A stretch of 64,000 bases of DNA, taken from the NCBI RefSeq assembly GCF_030272615.1, contig NC_081414.1, positions 762,109,648-762,173,647 of the forward strand, read 5' to 3'. How positions within the stretch are numbered: the first letter of the stretch is position 1; the number at the start of each line of letters is the position of its first letter. The notes under the pieces are model-generated. The model did not search any database. It had not been told where the DNA came from and saw only the letters and a list, made by a program, of their open reading frames with translations. A program made the translations under genes and the position numbers. This stretch comes from Cryptomeria japonica. Taxonomy: Eukaryota; Streptophyta; Pinopsida; Cupressales; Cupressaceae. Shown in pieces: positions 11,747 through 21,745 of the stretch.

Positions 11747-13130
11747 CATTTTGTTTGTATTCTGCAGCAATAGGTTTTCTATGCATGTCTAGATCTGTTT
11801 ACAAGTGCATTATTTTTCTCCGTAAAGAGTCTTATGTGCATGATATATTAAATCTACTATCTCTTAAAATCAAAATCTGCAATTTGCATAAGATTTCAGA
11901 AGGCATGTAGTATGTTTCTTATGTTGTTCTCCCTCTCGCACATGACATGAGATTGAATTGCTTTCATTTGCTTTAGTTTTCCCGATTAAAATTTAAATCT
12001 TACGATGCGAGATATATTAAAGATTTGCTCTTCCACTATCTATTATTTGGGTAAACCAGTTTCAGGAAAACAAAGGCAAGCATTTATTCAGGATTTGTAC
12101 AGTGTATGTGGGAATGTTGCTAGGCATTATGATGGTGGTTCACTGATACTGGATACACCACTGCATCTTCTTATATTTCTCATCAACACCATGCAATATA
12201 GTTTTTGAATACTCTCTCACACAGGGATCTTTTAGAATCAAATAGGTCAAGTAGTCAGATCACAAAAATGCAGTCTAGATATACCTCTTTGCTATTCTGG
12301 GATCTGAATCTGTAGAAATTGTATATTGTAAGACCTCATTGCAAATGCGGCCATGCAGGTTCCATCAATCAAATTTCTCATATCTTGTGCTTTCATGATA
12401 CGCTGGAGACATGGTTCACTGCAATTGGCAATATCCCAGTGAATGCTTTCTGTAAATTTCCCTACTCCATACTTGATTTTAGAGTTCTTAGTGTCAAAAA
12501 ATGAAGGCTTCCTTTCAGCTATATGAAACCTGGTCTCTATATTTTTTTCTTAATAAAATCATTCGATAAACTAACAAGTGCTTTCAAGCAACTAAATTTG
12601 TGAATTTTTTTAATGTTTGGATTTATTGATTTATAGATTGGATACCGTATTTTTTTTTTTAAATATTATAATTGTTGATCTATGAATTGATAATATGAAA
12701 AACAGATTTTAGAGGGCAACATCAAAAGAAGATAAAAGAAAGATATATGCATTGGTTGTTCTATGTTTTGAATAAAAAAACAATTTATTTGTCTATGAAT
12801 AGATAATCTGATAAACAGATTTTAAAGGGCAAAATTCCATCAATAGAAACAAAAACCCAGAAGTAGGAAAAATAGTATATTAGAGTGGTTAGTTTCAATT
12901 TGATATCAACAATTTTTCATTTGTATATAGTTATAAAACACGACTTTAAGTATTTTTGCTAAGATATGGATATGCCTACATAGAATGTTGTGTTTTGCCA
13001 ATTATTTTTCTCTAGAAAAGTTAAGAATAGAAATAATAAAAATAGAAACAATATTTTGACAAAAAAAGGAAGGAAATAATTCTAATTTTCAATTTAGAAA
13101 TATCAAAGAGAATTTCAATCTTAAACATAA
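11747..13130. other. AT-rich flank; two short open frames of unclear origin
   Basis: Two segments are less AT-rich and read like coding sequence: 12005-12208, containing GKPVSGKQRQAFIQDLYSV and HYDGGSLILDTP, and about 12349-12504, containing INQISHILCFHDTLETWF after a possible CAG|G acceptor. They might be exon relics of a host gene, but I do not recognise the protein. The rest, including 12520-13130, is AT-rich with nothing identifiable. Confidence 0.35.
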
Positions 13131-13445
13131 AAATGCAATTTTTCTAAATTTGAAAAATAAAAAATAAAATTGTATATCTATACAAATATTTCAAAAATAA
13201 TATATAATTTATTATTTTCAATTAAGAAAGATCAAAAATAATTTTAATGTTTCTAAATTTCAGTCATAAAAATATAATCTTTCTATATTAAAAAAATCAA
13301 ATTAGGTAACTACAAAAATATTATATAATATTAAATATATAAAAAATATTTATTATTAAAACTTTATAATTTATCATATCGATGTGATTTTTCTATTTAT
13401 ATTCTATTTACTAAGTTACACAAATATTTCAAAAACAATATATAA
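13131..13445 (+). repeat. AT-rich satellite-like repeat F, left part
   Basis: Units containing ACAAATATTTC...AATATATAA recur at about 13190, 13420 and, past the LINE, about 19760, giving a period near 230-245 bases once the LINE is removed. The same family occurs inverted at 50525-51350. The last 15 bases are the LINE target duplication. Confidence 0.6.
13431..13445. repeat. LINE target-site duplication, 5' copy
   Basis: The 15-base sequence AAAAACAATATATAA here recurs at 19531-19545 directly after the LINE poly-A. Leading A bases overlap the tail, so the exact length is uncertain by a few bases. Confidence 0.85.
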
Positions 13446-13637
13446 GATGGAGGCGAAAACTCGGTGGCGAACTCTCGGCTGATGTGGACTGAAACTCACT
13501 GAGGTGGTGGTCGGTTGAGGAGGTCTCCCTCCTCTGCGGGGTTTGAGTGTCCTTTCCTCTGTTGTTTTCTGCTACTACATTTATTTTTCTTGCTGCGTGC
13601 ATTTATTTCTCCCCCTGGCCGAACGTGCTCAACCTTT
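13446..13637 (+). promoter_or_regulatory. LINE 5' UTR, probable internal promoter
   Basis: A 192-base GC-rich leader lies between the target duplication and the first in-frame ATG of ORF1. Autonomous LINEs usually carry their promoter here; I see no TATA box, and the promoter role is inferred from the family. Confidence 0.45.
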
Positions 13638-15307
13638 ATGGAGGTTGAGACGGATGGCTCGCCCCAAATTTCGTCCCCGCCGCTTGGTCCCCTGCCTTCC
13701 ACTCCGTCCAAACAGTCCTTCTGCGAGGTCGCTGGTAGGAGTGCTGGTTCGGTGGCGCAAGATGCGAGGTTCGTGGCAATGGACGGGAGCGTTGGAGCCA
13801 ATCCAGAAGGTAAGAACCCTGGGGATGGCTCCACTTCTTTCTCCATTTCTCCGAACGAATCTATGGTTAGTGCTATTGCTAGTGAGAAATCTAGACTCAA
13901 AGACACTGCAATTTTCTTTGCCTGCGTTGACATTGATAAATGCCCTCCTAGGAAGTTTATGGATGACTGGTTTTACAACTTCTGGAATATTAAACTAGGT
14001 TTTTGTATCTCCTTTTGTCGACAATTGCAAAAAGGTCTGTTCATTATATTTTTTAAATCGCATGAGATTCAGGTCGAAGTTCTGAAAAAAATCTATTGGA
14101 ATGTGGGTAAAACCTCATTCCGTGCCCTAGGTTGGTCCCCTGAAGCTAATGCGGAAGAAATACTTGCTCTGTCTTGTCCCAGGTGGCTTGTGTTGAAGAA
14201 CGTCCCACCATTTTTATGGAAGTTTATCCCGCAAATAGTTGAGCCGTTGGGTAGATTCATCCGGATGGATGACTCATCTCAGCTTGTTCCGCACCTAGAT
14301 GCTAGGGTCCTCCTTTCTGTTAAGCCTAAGATTGATCTGCCCAGTTTCCTTAGGCTCAACATTGAGGACGAAACCTTCCCGTGCCCTCTGGAATTCCTAG
14401 GAGGCGTTTAACGCGTGTTTTTTATGCAAAAAGGATGGCCATATCCGAAAAAATTGTCCCATTATATCGAGGAGGTCTTCAAACACTAAGAAGAACCAGG
14501 ATGATGGAGTTAATCCCAAGCCCTCAAATGTGAACTCCTCCTCCGCTCCTGAACACGGATTACCCATTTCTGAGGCATGCCTATCTGCCCCCCCCCCCCC
14601 CTGTTCCTCCTAATGCTTCTAATAACCCAACCATGGAAGAATCTAATGAGGACGGCTTCTGTTTAGTCTCTTCCAGATTCAAAAAATGCAGAAGGTCTGT
14701 CAAATTGCCCATCGCAGATGGTCCCGTCTCAGATGGTCTTATTGCTGATCTTAGTCTTTCTAATCGGCAGGATCCCAATCCGGCTCCCGCATCCACCTGT
14801 AAGGATCGACCTTCTAACTTTAAAAACAGTTTTGATGCCCTTGCTATGATCAGTATCGATGCTGCGATTGTCGATGAAGCTGTGCCCTCCCTGAGGGATA
14901 ACCCTCTCTTCGTTGACTGTGGAGCCTCAACTCTCACCGGCTCTCTTAGCATCGTTACTGAACAGTGTGAGGGCAACCCCTTGATTATCCACAGGGAGCT
15001 TGGTAATAATGATGTATCTCGTGACATCGTTGCTGACTCTGGTGTTGTCCTAAACTCTTCATTTGTTCCCACACATGTGCCCTGGATTGATATGAATACT
15101 GCCCCCAATGACACTCCCATCAAGATAACTACGCAGGGTGAGATTGAATCTGGGGATGATATTGATACCCCAACTAACAGCAGTACTAAGGGTAACAGAT
15201 GGGGTCGACCTATGGGCTCCAAGAATAAATCCACATCGATTAAGAAGAAAGAGGGCAAGGCGATGCCTGCCAATGATAGCTGTCCTCATCCTGCTAAGGA
15301 TGTGTAA
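13638..15307 (+). CDS. LINE ORF1: nucleic-acid-binding protein, two frameshifts
   Basis: From the ATG at 13638 the frame covers a Ser/Pro-rich start, then a DUF4283-like region (about residues 90-255) with FMDDWFYNFWNIKLGF, ALGWSPEANAEE and PRWLVLKNVPPFLWKFIPQ. It breaks at about 14400 by one extra G. The next frame holds the CCHC knuckle CFLCKKDGHIRKNC and runs to a 14-C run at 14588-14601, where a second shift leads to the frame starting MEESNEDGF and ending at 15307. The tail contains a basic NRWGRPMGSKNKS stretch resembling an AT-hook. Total length is 1,670 bases, two more than a whole number of codons, so one frame of about 555 residues fits with two single-base insertions. The TTG-started extension to 13515 is probably leader. 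Confidence 0.8.
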
Positions 15308-15326
15308 CCCCTTGCCATTGTTCGCC

Positions 15327-18300
15327 ATGAAGTGCATCTCGTGGAATGTAAGAGGGCTGGAAGCCCCTGACAGGAAATATGTTGTCAAATGCTTCCTGGA
15401 TTCTCATAAGGATATTGATCTATTAATGTTGCAAGAATTAAAATCTATAAACTTCACTCTTGAAGTAAACCTAAACTTCATTTGGAAAAACTCTATAAAA
15501 ATTTGCTCAAAGCACTGCAAAGGCAGGGGCAGTGTTGGGCTGCTTATTAATTCTAGATTAGGCAATCATGTCATTGATAAAGGTTGCTCCCCTTGCAACA
15601 GGGCTGTCTGGGCCACCCTTAGCATTGACAATACCCTCTTTGTAGTATGTTCCATATATGCTCCGAATGACTATAAAGGCAGAATCACTTTATGGGAATG
15701 GCTCACTTCCTTACCGGATATCCCATGGATCCTTGGAGGGGACTTTAACATGGTTGAGGATAGTGAAGATAAATTGGGGGGCAACCCCTTCGAGTGGAAA
15801 GGCCCGGAGAAATCTTCCTGGGATAGAATGAAAACCTCTAAAAATCTTCTTGACCCTTTGCTTGGGAATAAGGCTGAATCCAAAGGTCTTTGGAACACAT
15901 GGTGCAATTTCCAAAAAGGTGGGCACAGGATTTACTGCCGGCTTGACCGCTTTTATGCTGAGAAAGATACCTTCTCCTTTGCCCCCTCTGACCATTGCAA
16001 CCCTATGGTTGTCTGCCCCTTCACCCTTTCTGACCACCATCCCATCTCTGCTGATATTAGACTCGCTGGTCCCCCCCTGCTGCCAAGAACAGGAAATTCA
16101 TCCTTAACTGTGATTTGCTACATGACTTCGACACCCTCAAGGCGATTAGGCTCATCAGCCTTTTTAACAAATCCATTTATCAATCGGCCTCCCAGGTTGA
16201 CATTTGGAACCTTAATGTTAGTTCCTGGCAAAAGCTCCTTCAAACTATTGGACAACAAAGAGCCAAGGACTATAGATTTGAAGAAAAATCTCTCATCTCG
16301 GAGCTGACCCGACTGGAAATCGACCTCCAATCTAATCCCTCCTGCCCATCTCTTGCCACCCTGGTATCCAATGCCAGATCTGCTCTCCGCTCCCATCAAC
16401 ATATCAAGATCAAAGGTGCTAAGATCAGAGCCCGCGCCCAGTGGCTGCAACAGGGGGACAAAGGTTCCAAATTCTTCTTTAATCTTTTAAAGATTAAACA
16501 TGCGAGAGAAAGGATTGGTAGAGTTATCATTAATGGGGCTGAAGTTACGGACCCTGAAGATATTATGGAGGCATTTGCCCACTTCTACCAAGCCCTTTTC
16601 ACCTCGGAGGACTCTGCTTTAGCTAGAGAGAACAGGGCTAAGTGTAGGACTATCATCCCTAATATGATCTCTGAAGAAGAATCCACCCGGCTTAAGTGCC
16701 CTCTTACCCTTGAGGATGTTCAATCTGCTATCAACTCCCTCCTCCCCGACAAGGCCCCGAGGCCTGATGGGCTCCCTATCGAGTTCTACAAGGCTAATAG
16801 TGAGTGGGTTTCCCGTGATCTGCTGGACCTATACAGAGAGGCCATCTCTAAGGGCTCCCTTGGCTCCTGTATTAATAGGGGCATCATAAAACTTATCCCC
16901 AAGGATGGGGACAAGGCTCTCATTAAAAATTGGCGCCCTATTACTCTCCTCAATGTCTCCTATAAGATATTGGCCAAAATTCTTGCTACTCGGCTGGAAA
17001 AACTTCTTCCAAGGTTTATCTGCCCTACACAAACTGGGTTTATCAAGGGAAGATACATCCTTGAGAATCTTATCACTAGCTGGGAAGCCATGGAGTGGGC
17101 TAGGTCTTCTAACCAGGATGCTGCCATGTTCCTCCTGGATTATGAGAAGGCCTACGACAGGGTGGAATGGGAGTTTATCATCATGATGCTGGAATCCTTC
17201 GGCTTCCCGGATGAGTTTTGTCAAATTGTGAAAGTTCTCTTGCATGATGCCTCTGCTCAAATAGATATTAATGGGTCCCTTTCTCCCCCTATTGTGCTCT
17301 CCCGATCCATTAGGCAAGGGTGTCCCCTTGCTCCCTCTCTGTTCGTCATTTCTTCCGATGCCCTCTTTTACCTTCTCAGAGACACTACTATCTCCCCTAA
17401 GGTGGAAGGTATTAGACTCCCCGATAATAATGAACTCCTAAACATTCAGTTCGCGGATGACACTGCCCTCTTCCTCAACCTTTCCAAGCGTAATTTAGAC
17501 AATCTTAACTTGAAGGCTCAAATCTCCAGCTCCATCTCTAGAGCCAAGATCTCCCAGACCAAATCCACCTTCCTTAGCTGGAACTCCCAACCTCCTGACT
17601 GGTTTGACAGGTCCAATTTTCAATGGGGAGGGCCAAACAAAATTGTTCGATATCTTGGTGTTCCCTTCTCTGTCTCCCCGTCTCTCAAAGATATGTGGCT
17701 GTGGGTTAAAGGGAAAATCGACAATAAGATCAATAAGTGGAACAATAGGTTCCTTTCTCTAGCTGGTAGAATTCAAGTCTGCCAAAAAATCCTCTCTACC
17801 TATAGTATCTACTATTCTTCCACCTGGATGTTTAGCAATTACCAGATACTGGAAATCCAAAAGGGCATCAGGCATTTTCTCTGGTCTGATGGCAAAGGGA
17901 ATAGTAAGACCCACTATGTTAGATGGAAGTGGTGCCACGCTAAGAAGGAGCTTGGGGGACTTGGCCTCAAAGATCTCAAAACTCAGGGCATTGCCTTGGC
18001 GGCTAAATGGATTTTTCATGCCCTTGATGGGCATGAGCCTTGGAAAGTGCTTGTCAGAAGTAACATCGAGAGGGCTGTCCCTCGGAGGGCTAAGTCTTGG
18101 AAAGGTCTGCCTCTTACCGACCTGGTGGCTGGTAGCTTCTCTGTGTCCGTCCAGGGGTCATGTGTCTTTAGATCCATATGGAAGGCTTGGGAACATATCA
18201 GAAGGTTCCTGGTTAACACCACGGTCAGCAACGATGGTCATATACATGGTGAAAGATCTCTGTGGTGGAACTTGACCCATCATGGTAAACCCCTGGCTTT

Positions 18301-19357
18301 GATAAGGGGGTGTTCAGCTAGATCTTGGGACAACAAGTGGGTTAAATACCTGGCCGATATTCTTGAACATGGCTCCCTTATCTCATGGGAGGATCTTAGT
18401 TCTAGGTTCAATATCCCCCCCGCCCAAAAAAGAACGTATAACCTGATCAAGCATGCCTGCACATTGCTCGGCCTCCCGAAGGACTGCGATATTGATTCTC
18501 ATAGGTTCCTGGCCTTTGGGTGGGCGGATGGCACTCTTCTTACCAAAACCAAAGCCCGTAATATTTACTCTCTCCTGGCTTATGATACTGCTATTATTTC
18601 TCATGTGAATCTTATCTGGTACTCTAACTTCTCTATCTTGCAGTGGAAGAAAAACTTCAACAGGTTGTGGAAGAACGCTATTGATCCCAAAGTTAAGTGC
18701 TTTAAATGGCTGCTCACTCTTAACAGGCTCCCTTTAAAAGGGAATTATGACACGCATGATACCTGTTCTATATGTAAAATACCTAAAAGTGGCAGGCACA
18801 TCTTCTTTGAGTGCTCCGTTGCTAGGGAAGTATGGCTGATGTTTGGTGTTTCCTCTCCCCACTTGGTTAATGTTATGGAAATTATTTCTGGCTATGTTCA
18901 GGGACTGAAGAAAGATGCTAATATTTTCTGGTTTATTTTATCTGCTTACATCCTTTGGTTCATTTGGAAAATTAGAAATGCTGATAGATTCTGTGGCCAG
19001 TCCAGGGCTCTTACTGAGTCTTTTCGAAGACTTATATTTTATAATATTGCCACGCAGGTCTCGGTCGTGCTAAATTTGGAAAGGAACAAACTGAAAAGAT
19101 TCCGGCGGGATGGCCATGCTACCATGCTTGTCTATGAACTTAAAGGCGGACTAGATTGGAGGCGCAATTTTGATGACCTTTCCTCCTTTGAGCATGCCTT
19201 GAGAATGCTGAACAATGAAATCAGGGACAATAGGCAGCCATCTGCTGAGCATTTGGAGATGTTGAGTCAGATCCAGGAACGTAAGAATATCGTTTGGATG
19301 GAGGGTCCCCAGGGATGGACTGCCTGGGTGGAGCATTATAATAACATTCTCAGCTAG
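15327..19357 (+). CDS. LINE ORF2: endonuclease-reverse transcriptase, one frameshift
   Basis: The start is the ATG at 15327, 19 bases after the ORF1 stop, where the endonuclease motif CISWNVRGLE begins. Endonuclease residues follow in order: LMLQELKS, SIYAPND, GGDFNMVED, RLDRFYA and SDHHPI. A frame break lies in the C-run at 16071-16077, where one base appears to be missing; the frame then continues unbroken for 1,080 codons. Reverse transcriptase motifs are KAPRPDGLP (a G-to-R change against the usual KAPGPDG), NWRPITLLN, LDYEKAYDRVEW, IRQGCPLAPSLF, the catalytic FADD at 17450-17461 (about residue 708) and RYLGVPF. A zf-RVT segment with CSICKIPKSGRHIFFEC lies near 18766-18815. There is no RNase H. 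Predicted full length is about 1,343 residues. Confidence 0.9.
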
Positions 19358-19530
19358 CGCCTTCTATTTTGCTTATCTTCGGTGGCTTTTTTTGCTGTCC
19401 CTTCCGATACTGTTTAGTTTTGATTTTTTGTTGAACTCGGGGTAGGCCCATGATGGTGCCTGCTGCTCCTTCTTTGTTGTTGAGGCGCTGCCTCTATATT
19501 TCTGCTCTCTCTATCTTTAATATAAAAAAA
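19358..19530 (+). other. LINE 3' UTR and poly-A
   Basis: This T-rich 3' UTR ends in ATAAAAAAAAAAAA immediately before the downstream target duplication. It differs from the 3' tails at 39864-40075 and 45430-45540, so the window holds at least three LINE families. Confidence 0.8.
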
Positions 19531-19545
19531 AAAAACAATATATAA
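19531..19545. repeat. LINE target-site duplication, 3' copy
   Basis: Matches 13431-13445. The sequence continues into satellite F as if the LINE were absent. Confidence 0.85.
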
Positions 19546-20142
19546 TATATAAATTTTTATGTTTAATTTAAAAAGATCAATAAATTTCTATGTTAATAAT
19601 TTTAGTCATAAATTCAAATTGAGCTTGTAATTTTATTATAATCCCACCAATATGATAGCTTTTGCTAAATTGACCATCCAAGTTAGATTCAATTATAATG
19701 TATTTATTATTAAAAGTTTCTACATTTATTATATTTCTATTTATTAGGAATTAAACAAATATTTTTTAAAGTAATATATCATTTTTAGTTTAGAAAGAGC
19801 AATAAGAACTTTTATATTAATAATTTTAATCATAAATGCAATTTGGGCTTATAATTTTACTATAATCCTACCAATATGATAGATTTGGTTGCATTGATCA
19901 TGCAAGTTAGATTCTATTATAATGTATTCATTTAAAATAAAAGTATTGGATGTTAACATTTTCAGTTTTATGATAAATTAAGCAATAAGTTATTTTCGAT
20001 TCAATTGTATTTGAGTCCTACATGGGAGGTATATTTTTATTCTAAATTATTTTTCCTAAATATATTTTTTATTAAACACAACATATTTAATGTATATTTT
20101 TTATATGATGAATTGATATAATATTTATTAGGTTTATAATCA
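19546..20142 (+). repeat. AT-rich satellite-like repeat F, right part
   Basis: Two imperfect tandem units carry CCACCAATATGATAG / CCTACCAATATGATAG and AAGTTAGATTC at about 19645-19695 and 19866-19920. The reverse complement of 50525-50860 matches the second unit and the stretch after it, including TACATGGGAGGTATA and ATATTTTTTATTAAAC. This block borders the CCCTAA array on its right. Confidence 0.7.
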
Positions 20143-20859
20143 AATTTTAACACTAACCCTAACCTTAACTAATTGAAATCTAATTGAATTGTAATACTAA
20201 ATCAAATCCTTATTAATGCTAACCCTAATATAATTAGAATTCAACCCTAACAAAAACCTAACCCTAAAATTAATCCTAATCATAATTAAACCCCATCTTG
20301 AATTTAAATCCTACCCCTAGAAAATGTTAACCCTAAACCCAACCTAACCTTAATTGTATCCATAACCTAAACCTAACTGAACCCTAACCCTAATTAAACG
20401 TTTACACTAATGTAAACTATGCGAACCCTAACCTTATTTGAATCCTAACACTGAAGTTCTAACCTTAATTTAATCCTAATTTAATTGAATTGTAATACCA
20501 ATTCTAATCCTAATTAATATTGACAATAACCTAGAATAGTAACCTTAATCACAACCGAACCTTAACACTATCCCCAATCTAACCTTATATGTGGCCCTAA
20601 TATAACCGTAATTGAACCCTAACCATAACTTGAAGCTTAACTTATCCCTATCCCTAACCCTAACACTAATCACAATGTAAAACTAACCCTAACAATATGT
20701 CTAACCCTAATCCTAACCATAACCTTGAACCCTAGCACTGCAACTTAACCCTAACCCTAGCAATAATCCTTTGTCCTAATCCAAACTCCTAACCCTAACC
20801 ATAACCCAAAACCTATCCCTATCCCTAACCCTAAACCTATATCTCAACCCTAAACTAAT
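20143..20859 (+). repeat. degenerate CCCTAA (TTAGGG-type) array A
   Basis: Dense, imperfect AACCCTAA words with hexamer rather than heptamer spacing, interspersed with AATTGAA, AATTTAAT and similar variants. It is cut at 20860 by the gypsy LTR and resumes at about 33940. Confidence 0.85.
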
Positions 20860-21019
20860 TGTAGACACCAAAATCCTAACCCTGAACCTATATCTTTATT
20901 TATTTAATTAATTCATTTATCTTCTTGAAGCCTTTTCTAATTTAAATAGATACTTTTATTTATTTAAATTATCCCACTTATTTAATTAATTAACTAAATA
21001 AATCTTTATTTATTTAATT

Positions 21020-21207
21020 AGTTAAATAAATATTTATTTAATTAGTTAAATAGATATTTATTTAATTAGTTAAATAGATATTTATTTAATTAGTTAAATA
21101 GATATTTATTTAATTAGTTAAATAGATATTTATTTAATTAGTTAAATAGATATTTATTTAATTAGTTAAATAGATATTTATTTAATTAGTTAAATAAATA
21201 TTTATTT
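21020..21207 (+). repeat. 24-base tandem repeat inside the 5' LTR
   Basis: About eight near-identical units of the form GTTAAATAGATATTTATTT plus AATTA occur back to back. The 3' LTR has no such expansion, so it arose after insertion or the two LTRs have since diverged. Confidence 0.85.
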
Positions 21208-21378
21208 ATTTAATTAATTCATTAGCCTTTTCTGCCTGTGACACATGTCATTCATCTCTTAATTCCTACACCACCTACGCTCTCATTATTTTATTATTTT
21301 TTGTATCTATCCTTTAATCCTAGCCGACCATTTATCTCTACACCTATTAATCTTATCCCTTCATTTCTAGAGTGTTCT

Positions 21379-21386
21379 CTATATAA
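21379..21386 (+). promoter_or_regulatory. TATA box of the gypsy 5' LTR
   Basis: The phrase CTCTATATAAGAGGATGCC lies in both LTRs (about 21375 and 33561), matching a plant LTR TATA box. Confidence 0.6.
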
Positions 21387-21745
21387 GAGGATGCCCTCTT
21401 CCTTTTTAACCCTAATCATCTAATCAATGTGTTTAATTGATCATATGCAATCATGCCTTCTTGTGATCAAGCTATCAACCACAATCTGTTCTTTATTGAG
21501 CTCTTGTGCACACATAAAATCTGAGAGCAAATATAATATATAAGATCAATGGAGATATGAGACAATGGAGATTGAAACCCTACTTGACATGTGAATGGTA
21601 ATATTGCTTTATTTTGTTGATTTACATGATCTTAGGTATCTCTATTGGTGTATGGTGGATGTTTCATTATAGGACTTAAGTTGGTTATGGTTGGATCTTT
21701 ATGGTTTTACAATAGGTTTATCATAAACACTTTTCACCATATACA

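Larger units (their letters stand above)
13446..19530 (+). mobile_element. nearly full-length LINE (L1-like, without RNase H)
   Basis: A 6.1-kb non-LTR retrotransposon with a 5' UTR, ORF1 (DUF4283-like plus CCHC knuckle), ORF2 (apurinic-type endonuclease, reverse transcriptase, zf-RVT), a 3' UTR, a short poly-A and a 15-bp target duplication. It is far more GC-rich than its AT-rich satellite host. Only three single-base frame changes interrupt the two ORFs: one in each of two C-runs and one at an AGGAGG. The matching duplication and near-intact frames argue for a recent insertion by target-primed reverse transcription. Confidence 0.93.
20860..21745 (+). repeat. 5' LTR of the gypsy element
   Basis: It aligns with 33190-33930 from TGTAGACACC through CATGTCATTCATCTCTTAATTC, CTATATAAGAGGATGCCCTC and AATAGGTTTATCAT to ATATACA. 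CTATATAAGAGG at about 21379 is a good TATA box. This copy is about 145 bases longer because of a 24-base tandem expansion. Confidence 0.9.

Noticed and set aside
13496-13933. Minus-strand 145-residue frame
   Set aside because: Antisense shadow of LINE ORF1; it has no independent start context or motif.
14581-15273. Minus-strand 230-residue frame
   Set aside because: Antisense shadow of the second half of LINE ORF1.
16071-16077. Programmed ribosomal frameshift in LINE ORF2
   Set aside because: It is a plain C homopolymer inside the coding region between endonuclease and reverse transcriptase, where a one-base deletion or sequencing error is simpler. Plant LINEs are not known to frameshift there.
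21020-21207. CRISPR-like regular repeats
   Set aside because: The 24-base units are contiguous with no spacers and lie inside a plant LTR.
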